Shown here in pieces: positions 1-5,426 of a stretch of DNA of 5,426 nt. Where the stretch lies: NCBI GenBank assembly GCA_031178805.1, contig JAPSIJ010000187.1, positions 1 through 5,426 on the forward strand, in the 5' to 3' direction. Numbering within the stretch: the stretch's first letter is position 1; the number at the start of each line of letters is the position of its first letter. The notes beneath the pieces were generated by a model. That model worked only from the letters and a program-made list of their open reading frames with translations, was not told the DNA's origin and made no database searches. The stretch comes from Cellulomonas sp. GTDB lineage: Bacteria > Actinomycetota > Actinomycetes > Actinomycetales > Cellulomonadaceae. Position numbers and translations under genes: made by a program.

Positions 1-230
1 CCGGACTCGACGTCGGCGCGCAGCCGCTCCAGGGCGTCGAGCATCCCGGCGAGCGCCGCGTCGTCCAGCAGGCCGGCGGCGTGCAGCACCCGGGCGTGCG
101 CCCGGGAGCCGGCGAGGTCCTGCGGCGCGAGCCGCCAGTCGAACTGGGTGCTCTTGGACAACGCGGCGAGCGCGTCGGCGGGGCCGCCGGCGAACCGGCC
201 GCCCCAGAGCGCCCCGGCCTGCTCAGGCAC
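1..230 (-). CDS. argH: Argininosuccinate lyase, N-terminal part (cut by window edge)
   Basis: Cytoplasmic enzyme of the fumarase/aspartase superfamily that splits argininosuccinate into arginine and fumarate, the last step of arginine synthesis. Only 76 codons plus two bases are present. The visible protein has the family N-terminus: LWGGRF at residues 8-13, then FDWRLAPQDLAGSRAHARVL at 30-49, matching the ArgH pattern of LWGGRF followed by a D-x-RLA-x-x-D-x-x-GS-x-A block. The catalytic Ser loop and the rest of the fold lie outside the window. The start is taken as GTG at 228-230, which overlaps the argG stop by 8 nt (GTGCCTGA). No other start codon lies close upstream in this frame, and LWGGRF falls at the usual distance from the N-terminus. 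No clear Shine-Dalgarno sequence precedes it, so translation is probably coupled to argG. The identity is secure; the exact start is less so. Confidence 0.95.
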   Translation of the reverse strand, partial: MPEQAGALWGGRFAGGPADALAALSKSTQFDWRLAPQDLAGSRAHARVLHAAGLLDDAALAGMLDALERLRADVES

Positions 231-1470
231 CGGTGCCGCCGATGCCGCCCTGCGAGCCGAGGTCCTCGGCGTTGCCGAACTTCACGTCGCGCGCGGCGGC
301 GAGCTTGGACGACAGGCCGTAGATCTCGATGAAGCCGCGCGCCGCCGACTGGTCGAAGGTGTCGCCCGAGTCGTAGGTGGCGAGGTTGAAGTCGTACAGG
401 CTGGACTCGGAGCGCCGGCCGGTGACCGTGGCGCGGCCGCCGTGCAGCACCATCCGGATCTCGCCGGTGACGTAGCGCTGGGTGTCGTCGATGAAGGTGT
501 CGAGCGACTTCTTCAGCGGGGAGAACCACTGGCCGTCGTAGACCAGCTCGGTCCAGCGCTGCTCGACCATCCGCTTGAACCGGGCCTGCTCGCGCTCGAC
601 GGTGACGTTCTCGAGCTCCTGGTGCGCGGCGATCAGCGCCATCGCGCCGGGCGCCTCGTACACCTCGCGGGACTTGATGCCCACCAGGCGGTCCTCGACG
701 ATGTCGATCCGGCCGACGCCCTGGGCGCCCGCGCGGCGGTTCATCTCCTGGATCGCCTGCAGCGGGGTGACCGGCACACCGTCCAGCGCCACGGGCACGC
801 CCTGCTCGAACGTGATGACGACCTCGTCCGCGACCGGCGGGAAGGTCGGGTCGTCGGAGTAGGTGTAGACGTCCTTGGTCGGCGCGTTCCAGATGTCCTC
901 GAGGAAGCCGGTCTCGACGGCGCGGCCCCACACGTTCTGGTCGATGGAGAACGGGTTGTGCTTGGTGGTCGCGATCGGCAGCTGCTTGCGCTCGGCGAAC
1001 TCGATCGCCTTGTCGCGGGTCAGCGCGAGGTCGCGGACCGGCGCGAGGCACTTCAGGTCCGGGGCGAGCGAGGTGATGCCGACCTCGAACCGCACCTGGT
1101 CGTTGCCCTTGCCGGTGCAGCCGTGCGCGACGGTGGTCGCGCCGAACTGGCGGGCGGCCCGCACCAGGTGCTTGACGATGACCGGCCGGGACAGCGCGGA
1201 CACCAGCGGGTACTTGTCCAGGTACAGGCCGTTGGCCCGCAGCGCCGGCATGCAGTACTCGGCGGCGAACTCGTCGCGGGCGTCGGCGACGTAGGCCTCG
1301 ACGGCGCCGCAGTCGAGCGCGCGGCGGCGGATGACCTCGAGGTCCTCGCCGCCCTGGCCGACGTCGACCGCCACGGCGATCACCTCGGCGCCGGTGGCCT
1401 CGGCGATCCAGCCGATGCCCACGGAGGTGTCCAGGCCGCCCGAGTAGGCGAGGACGACGCGCTCAGTCAT
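223..1470 (-). CDS. argG: Argininosuccinate synthase
   Basis: ATP-dependent ligase that condenses citrulline with aspartate to give argininosuccinate, AMP and pyrophosphate; cytoplasmic, usually a homotetramer. The 415-residue protein begins with the N-type ATP-pyrophosphatase P-loop AYSGGLDTS (8-16). Further family blocks are GCTGKGNDQVRFE (117-129), SIDQNVWGR (175-183), EDIWNAPTKD (191-200), GRIDIVEDRLVGIKSRE (253-269), LYDFNLATYD (358-367) and FDQSAARGFIEIYGLSSKL (372-390). It is collinear with the short ArgG class (about 400 residues, as in Mycobacterium), not the longer E. coli class. The C-terminus runs about 18 residues past the usual end as a Gly-rich tail (GSQGGIGGTGA), and its last codons overlap argH. 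The ATG at 1468-1470 puts the P-loop at the normal distance from the N-terminus and follows a purine-rich leader. It is separated from argR by 53 nt, the only gap in the cluster. Confidence 0.98.
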   Translation of the reverse strand: MTERVVLAYSGGLDTSVGIGWIAEATGAEVIAVAVDVGQGGEDLEVIRRRALDCGAVEAYVADARDEFAAEYCMPALRANGLYLDKYPLVSALSRPVIVKHLVRAARQFGATTVAHGCTGKGNDQVRFEVGITSLAPDLKCLAPVRDLALTRDKAIEFAERKQLPIATTKHNPFSIDQNVWGRAVETGFLEDIWNAPTKDVYTYSDDPTFPPVADEVVITFEQGVPVALDGVPVTPLQAIQEMNRRAGAQGVGRIDIVEDRLVGIKSREVYEAPGAMALIAAHQELENVTVEREQARFKRMVEQRWTELVYDGQWFSPLKKSLDTFIDDTQRYVTGEIRMVLHGGRATVTGRRSESSLYDFNLATYDSGDTFDQSAARGFIEIYGLSSKLAAARDVKFGNAEDLGSQGGIGGTGA

Positions 1471-1523
1471 GTTCTTCTCTTTCGTGACGGGGTGGGTCAG
1501 GAGGTCGGGTGCGGCGGGCCGGC
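1471..1523 (-). promoter_or_regulatory. argR-argG intergenic leader with weak purine-rich RBS
   Basis: This 53-nt stretch is the only non-coding gap between genes in the window. On the minus strand its 3' end reads CACGAAAGAGAAGAAC directly before the argG ATG. That is an unusually A-rich patch in this GC-rich sequence and a plausible, imperfect Shine-Dalgarno region (GAGAAG, 3 nt before the ATG). I see no convincing -10/-35 pair, no AT-rich ARG-box palindrome and no strong hairpin followed by T residues. It most likely acts as an independent ribosome-loading site inside the operon. A weak internal promoter cannot be excluded from sequence alone. Confidence 0.5.
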
Positions 1524-2090
1524 TCAGCCGGTCATCGCCAGCTCGAGGAACCGCGCGGCCAGCGCGGTGCCCTCGGGGCCGTCGGCGCCCTCGCGGGCGA
1601 TGACGAGGACGGTGTCGTCCCCGGCGATCGTGCCGAGCACGCCCGGCAGCACGGAGTGGTCGATCGCGGAGGCGAGGAACTGGGCGGCGCCGGGCGGGGT
1701 GCGCAGGACGACGAGGCTGCCGGACGCCTCGGCGGTGACCAGCAGCTCGGAGCAGAGCCGGGCCAGCCGGGACGCGAGGGCCTCGGCGTCCACCACGGGC
1801 GCGGGCGACCGGTCGCCGCCCTCCCCCGGCGCCGCGTACGCGAGCGAGCCGGTGGGCGTGCGGATCTTCACCGCGCGCAGCTCGACGAGGTCCCGGGACA
1901 GCGTGGCCTGGGTGACCGTGACGCCCTGGTGCGCGAGCAGGTCGGCGAGCTCGGACTGCGAGTGCACGGGCTGGCGGGCCAGCAGGTCGCGGATCAGGGC
2001 GTGCCGGGCCGCCTTGGTCGCCGGCACCCGGCCGGTGGTGGTGGGCGGCTCCTCCACGGGGCCCGTCGCGGGGCCGGTCGCGGCGCTCAC
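1524..2090 (-). CDS. argR: Arginine repressor
   Basis: Arginine-responsive transcription factor; family members form a hexamer that binds ARG boxes and represses arginine genes when arginine is high. The 188-residue product has a winged-helix DNA-binding domain at about 25-82, with ATKAARHALIRDLL (24-37), SQSELADLL (44-52) and the recognition-helix block VTVTQATLSRDLVEL (57-71). A linker rich in Gly and Pro (87-100) leads to the C-terminal oligomerisation/arginine-binding domain (about 102-188). That domain contains VLGTIAGDDTVLVIARE (151-167); the Asp pair at 158-159 is the arginine-contacting dyad of the family. The start is taken as GTG at 2088-2090, which overlaps the argF stop as GTGA and follows a TGGAG. 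In-frame GTG codons at residues 12 and 22 are possible alternatives, because the first 22 residues are a low-complexity Pro/Thr-rich extension outside the fold. It is probably autoregulated as part of the operon; no operator is visible here. Confidence 0.97.
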   Translation of the reverse strand: MSAATGPATGPVEEPPTTTGRVPATKAARHALIRDLLARQPVHSQSELADLLAHQGVTVTQATLSRDLVELRAVKIRTPTGSLAYAAPGEGGDRSPAPVVDAEALASRLARLCSELLVTAEASGSLVVLRTPPGAAQFLASAIDHSVLPGVLGTIAGDDTVLVIAREGADGPEGTALAARFLELAMTG

Positions 2091-3019
2091 GCGCGCTCCA
2101 GCAGCCAGGTGAGCAGCGCCTTCTGGGCGTGCAGCCGGTTCTCGGCCTCGTCCCAGACGACCGCCTGCGGCCCGTCGAGCACCTCGGCGGTGATCTCCTT
2201 GCCGCGGTAGGCGGGCAGGCAGTGCAGCACCAGGGCGTCCGGCGCGGCGAGGGCGAGCGCCGCGGCGTCCAGCCGGTACGGCACGAACGGCTGCTCGCGC
2301 TCGGCGGCCTCGTCCTCCTGGCCCATGGAGACCCAGGTGTCGGTGGCGACGGCGTCCGCGCCAGCGACGGCCGCGGCCAGGTCGTCGGTGACCGTCACCG
2401 AGCCGCCGGTGGTGGCGGCGACCGCGGCGGCGGCCTCGACCACGGCGGGTGCCGGCGGGTAGGCCGCCGGCGTGGCGATCCGGACGTGCAGCCCCGCGGT
2501 GGCGCCGCCGAGCAGGTAGGAGTGCGCCATGTTGTTCGACCCGTCGCCGGTGTAGGCGAGCGTCAGCCCGCGCAGGCCCGCGACGCCGCCCCGGTGCTGG
2601 GCCAGGGTCAGCAGGTCGGCGAGCACCTGGCACGGGTGGAAGTCGTCGGTGAGCGCGTTCACCACCGGGACGCCCGCGTGCGCCGCCATCTGCTCGATCC
2701 GGTCCTGCGCGTGCGTGCGCCAGACGATCGCGGCGACCTGCGGGCCCAGCACCCGGGCGGTGTCGGCCACCGACTCGCGGACGCCGATCCGGGCGAGCGT
2801 GCCGTCGACGGCCAGGGGGTAGCCCCCGAGCTCGGCGACGCCGGCGGTGAACGACACCTGGGTGCGCAGGGTCGGCTTGTCGAAGATGATCGCGACGGCC
2901 CGCGGGCCGGCCAGGGGCTGCCGGGCGAACCGGTCGCCGCGCAGGGTCAGGCCGAGCTCCAGCACCTCGGCCTGCTCGGCCGGGCTCAGGTCGTCGTCGC
3001 GCAGGAAGTGCCGGGTCAC
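2087..3019 (-). CDS. argF: Ornithine carbamoyltransferase
   Basis: Transfers the carbamoyl group from carbamoyl phosphate to ornithine, giving citrulline; cytoplasmic, typically a trimer. The 310-residue product has the usual length and the actinobacterial N-terminus TRHFLRDDDLSPAEQAEVL (2-20). Visible active-site elements are WRT (100-102), HPCQ (128-131), the GDGSNNMAHS block (158-167), the ornithine-binding D-T-W-V-SMG stretch (227-233), HCLP (266-269) with the catalytic-loop Cys267, and AENRLHAQKALL (292-303). The carbamoyl-phosphate loop, normally STRTR, reads TLRTQ (50-54); the key Arg52 and Thr53 are kept. The Gln usually found in the following loop is Arg77. The start is GTG at 3017-3019, overlapping the argD stop as GTGA. 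The frame stays open far upstream through argD, but homology begins exactly at this GTG. The position between argD and argR supports an anabolic role. Biosynthetic OTC is much more likely than a paralogous carbamoyltransferase, since the SMG ornithine loop is intact. Confidence 0.96.
   Translation of the reverse strand: MTRHFLRDDDLSPAEQAEVLELGLTLRGDRFARQPLAGPRAVAIIFDKPTLRTQVSFTAGVAELGGYPLAVDGTLARIGVRESVADTARVLGPQVAAIVWRTHAQDRIEQMAAHAGVPVVNALTDDFHPCQVLADLLTLAQHRGGVAGLRGLTLAYTGDGSNNMAHSYLLGGATAGLHVRIATPAAYPPAPAVVEAAAAVAATTGGSVTVTDDLAAAVAGADAVATDTWVSMGQEDEAAEREQPFVPYRLDAAALALAAPDALVLHCLPAYRGKEITAEVLDGPQAVVWDEAENRLHAQKALLTWLLERA
2096..2100 (-). promoter_or_regulatory. Ribosome binding site of argR
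   Basis: TGGAG on the minus strand, lying within the last codons of argF and 5 nt before the GTG at 2088-2090. It supports this GTG as the argR start over the in-frame GTG codons at residues 12 and 22. Confidence 0.6.
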
Positions 3020-4305
3020 GCGCCCGCCCCCGTCCCGAGGTCGTGCGGCAGGCCGGCGAGGAAGTCGGTGAACGTCGCGGCCTGCTCGCGGGTCAGCACG
3101 AACGGCGGGGCCATCCGCACGGTGCTCGGCGTGCACGGGTTGACGACGAAGCCGGCCGCCAGGGCCCGGGCCGCGACGTCCGCCGCCACCGGGGCGGTCA
3201 GCTCGACCGCGATCAGCAGGCCCTCGCCGCGCACCTCCGTGACCAGCGGGTGGCCGAGCGCCGCGAGCTGCTCCCGCCACCAGGCGCCGAGCTCCGTGAC
3301 GTGCGCCAGCAGGCCGTCGCGCTCGATCACGCCGATGGTGGCGAGCGCGGCGGCGGAGGCCACCGGGTTGCCGCCGAACGTGGTGCCGTGCTGCCCGCGC
3401 CCGAGCAGGGTCGCCGCCCGCTCGCCGTACGCGACGACCGCGCCGACCGGGAACCCGCCGCCGAGGCCCTTGGCGAGCGTGACCACGTCGGGCCGGGCGC
3501 CGCCGCCGAGGTGCGGGTGCTGGTGCGCCAGCCAGGTGCCGGTCCGGCCCATGCCGGTCTGCACCTCGTCGAGCACCAGCAGCGTGCCGTGCGCGGCGGT
3601 GAGCTCGCGGGCCCGCGCCAGGTAGCCGGGCGGCAGCGGCAGCACGCCGGCCTCGCCCTGGATCGGCTCGAGGAACAGCGCCGCGACCCGGTCCCCCGCG
3701 TCGCCGGCGAACGCGGCCTCCAGGGCGGCGGTGTCGCCGAACGGCAGGAACTCCACGCCGCCGGGCAGCGGCTCGAACGGCTCGCGGTACGCGGCCTTGG
3801 ACGTCAGGGCGAGCGCGCCCATCGACCGGCCGTGGAACGCGCCCTCCAGCGCGAGCACCCGGGTGCGCGGGCCGGCGGGGCCGGTGCTGTTGCGGCGGGC
3901 CATCTTGAACGCCGCCTCGGTCGCCTCGGTGCCCGAGTTGGTGAGGAACACCCGGGACCCCTCCGGCGCGTCGGCGAGGGCGAGCAGCCGCTCGGCCAGC
4001 GCGATCTGGGTGGGGCTGGCGAAGAAGTTCGAGATGTGGCCGAGCGTGCCGAGCTGCGCGGAGACGGCCGCGGTCAGCGTCGGGTGCGCGTGCCCCAGGG
4101 AGTTCACGGCGATGCCGCCGAGCAGGTCCAGGTAGCGGGTGCCGTCGGCGTCCCACACGTACGGGCCCTCGCCGCGGACCAGCACGCGCTGCGGCGCCCC
4201 GAAGGTGTCCATCAGGGCGTGGCCGTACCGCTCGGTCCAGCTGGCGACGGAGCCGGGGCCGACCAGGTCGGCGCCGGCGTCCGGGGTCAGGTGCTGCTCG
4301 GTCAC
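3016..4305 (-). CDS. argD: Acetylornithine aminotransferase
   Basis: PLP-dependent class III aminotransferase that converts N-acetylglutamate semialdehyde and glutamate to N-acetylornithine and 2-oxoglutarate; cytoplasmic, normally a dimer. The 429-residue product carries the family landmarks: the substrate-side segment YLDLLGGIAVNSLGHAHP (58-75), NSGTEATEAAFK (123-134, PLP phosphate contact), FHGRSMGAL (158-166), EPIQGEAG (213-220), LDEVQTGMGRTG (245-256; Asp246 would pair with the pyridine nitrogen), the Schiff-base lysine K279 in TLAKGLGGGFP, and GTTFGGNP (307-314). The start is GTG at 4303-4305, directly after the argB stop (TGAGTG), with a GAGGTG ribosome binding site 6 nt upstream. Its own stop overlaps the argF start (GTGA). 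Class III enzymes often also accept N-succinyl-diaminopimelate precursors, so a second role in lysine synthesis is possible but not shown here. Confidence 0.97.
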   Translation of the reverse strand: MTEQHLTPDAGADLVGPGSVASWTERYGHALMDTFGAPQRVLVRGEGPYVWDADGTRYLDLLGGIAVNSLGHAHPTLTAAVSAQLGTLGHISNFFASPTQIALAERLLALADAPEGSRVFLTNSGTEATEAAFKMARRNSTGPAGPRTRVLALEGAFHGRSMGALALTSKAAYREPFEPLPGGVEFLPFGDTAALEAAFAGDAGDRVAALFLEPIQGEAGVLPLPPGYLARARELTAAHGTLLVLDEVQTGMGRTGTWLAHQHPHLGGGARPDVVTLAKGLGGGFPVGAVVAYGERAATLLGRGQHGTTFGGNPVASAAALATIGVIERDGLLAHVTELGAWWREQLAALGHPLVTEVRGEGLLIAVELTAPVAADVAARALAAGFVVNPCTPSTVRMAPPFVLTREQAATFTDFLAGLPHDLGTGAGA

Positions 4306-5313
4306 TCAGCTCACCTCGGGGACGTGGGGGACGTGCGGGGCCGCGACCTGCGGGATCGGCGCGGTGAACGGGGAGGGCACGGGCTCGTCGTCGGGCAGCA
4401 CCATCGTGCCGATGCCCTCGGAGGTGAAGACCTCGACCAGGACGGAGTGCGCCTGCCGGCCGTCGATGACGTGGGCGCGGCCCACGCCGCCCTGCACGGC
4501 CCGCCAGCACGCCTCCATCTTCGGCCGCATGCCGGCGTCCAGGGACGGCAGCAGGTCGGCCAGGGCGCCGGCGCGGATCCGCCGGGCGAGCGACGTCCGG
4601 TCCGGCCAGCTGGTGTACAGGCCCTCGACGTCGGTGAGCACGATGAGCTTGCGGGCGCCGAGCGCGACGGCCAGGGCGGCCGCGGCGGTGTCGGCGTTCA
4701 CGTTCAGCACCTGCGTGGGGTCCTCGACGTCCGGCGCGACCGTGGAGACCACCGGGATCCGGCCCGCGTCGAGCAGGTCGTGCACCGCGCCGGGGTTGAC
4801 CTCCACCACGTCGCCGACCAGGCCGACGTCCACCTGCTCGCCGCCGACGGTCGCCGTGCGCCGCCGCGCCCGCAGCAGGCCGCCGTCCTCGCCGGACAGG
4901 CCGACGGCGTACGGGCCGTGCGCGTTCAGCAGGCCGACGAGCTCGCGGGACACCTGCCCCGTGAGCACCATCCGGACGACCTCCATCGCCTCCGGCGTGG
5001 TGACGCGCAGGCCGCCGCGGAACTCGGACTCGATGCCGAGCCGGTCGAGCATGGCGTTGATCTGCGGGCCCCCGCCGTGCACCACGACGGGGCGCAGGCC
5101 GACCTGGCGCAGGAACACCATGTCCTCGGCGAACGCGCGCTTGAGGTCGTCGTCGACCATCGCGTTGCCGCCGTACTTGACGACGACGAGCGCGCCGGCG
5201 AACCGCTGCAGCCAGGGCAGCGCCTCGATCAGCACCTCGGCCTTCTGGTCCGGGCGCAGGTCGGTGCGGGTGTCGAACGCCGCGTCGTGCGGCGGCGGGG
5301 CGTCGAGGCTCAT
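4306..5313 (-). CDS. argB: Acetylglutamate kinase
   Basis: Amino-acid-kinase-family enzyme that phosphorylates N-acetylglutamate with ATP, usually the flux-controlling step; cytoplasmic. Visible motifs in the 335-residue product are VVKYGGNAM (44-52, with the phosphoryl-binding Lys46), VHGGGPQI (78-85), GLRVTTPEAM (101-110, substrate Arg103), NVNADTAA (204-211), LTDVEGLY (226-233), GMRPKMEAC (261-269, with active-site Lys265) and AHVIDGR (280-286). An amphipathic helix before the first strand (about 21-38) and the C-terminal H289...E299-GIGTMV pattern are the marks of arginine-inhibited, hexameric kinases, so feedback inhibition is expected. The ATG at 5311-5313 overlaps the argJ stop as ATGA, without an obvious ribosome binding site, pointing to termination-reinitiation. 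After GTMV (302-305) the protein continues for 30 residues as a Pro/Val/His-rich tail that does not belong to the kinase fold. Confidence 0.97.
   Translation of the reverse strand: MSLDAPPPHDAAFDTRTDLRPDQKAEVLIEALPWLQRFAGALVVVKYGGNAMVDDDLKRAFAEDMVFLRQVGLRPVVVHGGGPQINAMLDRLGIESEFRGGLRVTTPEAMEVVRMVLTGQVSRELVGLLNAHGPYAVGLSGEDGGLLRARRRTATVGGEQVDVGLVGDVVEVNPGAVHDLLDAGRIPVVSTVAPDVEDPTQVLNVNADTAAAALAVALGARKLIVLTDVEGLYTSWPDRTSLARRIRAGALADLLPSLDAGMRPKMEACWRAVQGGVGRAHVIDGRQAHSVLVEVFTSEGIGTMVLPDDEPVPSPFTAPIPQVAAPHVPHVPEVS
4312..4317 (-). promoter_or_regulatory. Ribosome binding site of argD
   Basis: GAGGTG on the minus strand, 6 nt before the argD GTG. It is one of the clearer Shine-Dalgarno sequences in the window. 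It lies inside the last codons of argB, where it encodes the Glu-Val of the terminal PEVS, so the end of ArgB is partly shaped by this signal. Confidence 0.7.
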
Positions 5314-5426
5314 GTGGAGTACGCGCTGTTCTCGTGGACGTAGTCGTGGGTCAGGTCGTTGGTCCAGACGGTGGCGGTGGCGTCGCCGGCGTGCAGGTCG
5401 ACGTCGACGCGCACCTCGCGGGCCGC
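5310..5426 (-). CDS. argJ: Glutamate N-acetyltransferase / ornithine acetyltransferase, C-terminal end (cut by window edge)
   Basis: Last 38 codons and stop of argJ; the rest lies beyond the right edge. The encoded tail includes VDVDLHAGDATATVWTNDL and ends in THDYVHENSAYST. It matches the C-terminus of the ArgJ beta chain, whose family hallmark is a D-L-x-x-G-x-x-x-A-x-x-W-x-x-D-L-T-x-x-Y-V block followed by N-x-x-Y-(S/T). ArgJ transfers the acetyl group from N-acetylornithine to glutamate, running the cyclic pathway; some members can also use acetyl-CoA, which cannot be judged from this fragment. The self-cleavage site and active site are not in the window. The stop TGA (5310-5312) overlaps the argB ATG. 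The final Thr codon is ACA, a rare choice here because its last base is the A of the argB ATG. Confidence 0.93.
   Translation of the reverse strand, partial: AAREVRVDVDLHAGDATATVWTNDLTHDYVHENSAYST

Noticed and set aside
1484..1502. TGAC-CCACCCC-GTCA dyad in the argR-argG gap as an operator or terminator
   Set aside because: The arms are only 4 bp, there is no T-tract, and it does not resemble the longer AT-rich ARG-box palindrome.
148..2112. A 654-codon open frame on the plus strand antisense to argG and argR
   Set aside because: Same low-complexity composition and no motifs; it spans a gene boundary and an intergenic gap of the real minus-strand genes.
2091..2633. Upstream open extension of the argR frame into argF
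   Set aside because: The upstream part is a low-complexity shadow of argF. The ArgR fold and a ribosome binding site support the GTG at 2088-2090.
3904..3939. ArgD motif NSGTEATEAAFK in place of the common NSGAEANEAAFK as a possible functional change
   Set aside because: These positions vary among class III aminotransferases, and the PLP lysine, Asp and phosphate-binding residues are all present.
3020..4510. Upstream open extension of the argF frame through argD, which would give an 807-residue protein
   Set aside because: The extension is Arg/Pro/Gly-rich and out of frame with argD. Homology to OTC starts exactly at the GTG at 3017-3019.
3043..5343. A 766-codon open frame on the plus strand antisense to argD and argB
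   Set aside because: Its translation is dominated by Arg, Gly, Ala, Val, His and Gln with no recognisable domain. It is the expected stop-free shadow of very GC-rich genes on the other strand, which have clear family motifs.

Overview
The window is very GC-rich. Read on the minus strand, it holds a tightly packed block of L-arginine biosynthesis genes in the order argJ (3' end only) - argB - argD - argF - argR - argG - argH (5' end only). This order, the GTG starts, the short class of ArgG and an ArgR repressor between argF and argG match the arrangement known from actinobacteria such as Mycobacterium. The protein sequences look most like a high-GC actinobacterium, possibly Micrococcales / Cellulomonas-like. 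That placement is inferred from memory of family sequences, not from a search.

Layout from the upstream (right) end, all on the minus strand. 5310-5426: last 38 codons of argJ. 4306-5313: argB. 3016-4305: argD. 2087-3019: argF. 1524-2090: argR. 1471-1523: the only real intergenic gap, 53 nt. 223-1470: argG. 1-230: first 76 codons of argH, cut by the window edge. Genes overlap by ATGA or GTGA (argJ/argB, argD/argF, argF/argR), abut as TGAGTG (argB/argD) or overlap by 8 nt (argG/argH). This indicates one polycistronic unit with translational coupling. The operon promoter and argC would lie upstream, beyond position 5426. I see no promoter, ARG box or terminator inside the window.

How the genes work together: ArgJ makes N-acetylglutamate and later releases ornithine by recycling the acetyl group. 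ArgB phosphorylates N-acetylglutamate. ArgC (not in the window) reduces the product, and ArgD transaminates it to N-acetylornithine. ArgF carbamoylates ornithine to citrulline. ArgG condenses citrulline with aspartate, and ArgH splits argininosuccinate into arginine and fumarate. ArgR is the arginine-responsive repressor, and ArgB has the features of an arginine-feedback-inhibited kinase.

This is a core metabolic locus. I found no mobile element, RNA gene, CRISPR array, defence system or other undescribed system. The points most worth a second look are a non-canonical carbamoyl-phosphate-binding motif in ArgF with a possibly compensating change in a neighbouring loop, a Pro/Val/His-rich tail on ArgB that carries the ribosome binding site of argD, and the leader in front of argG, the only gene boundary with a gap.
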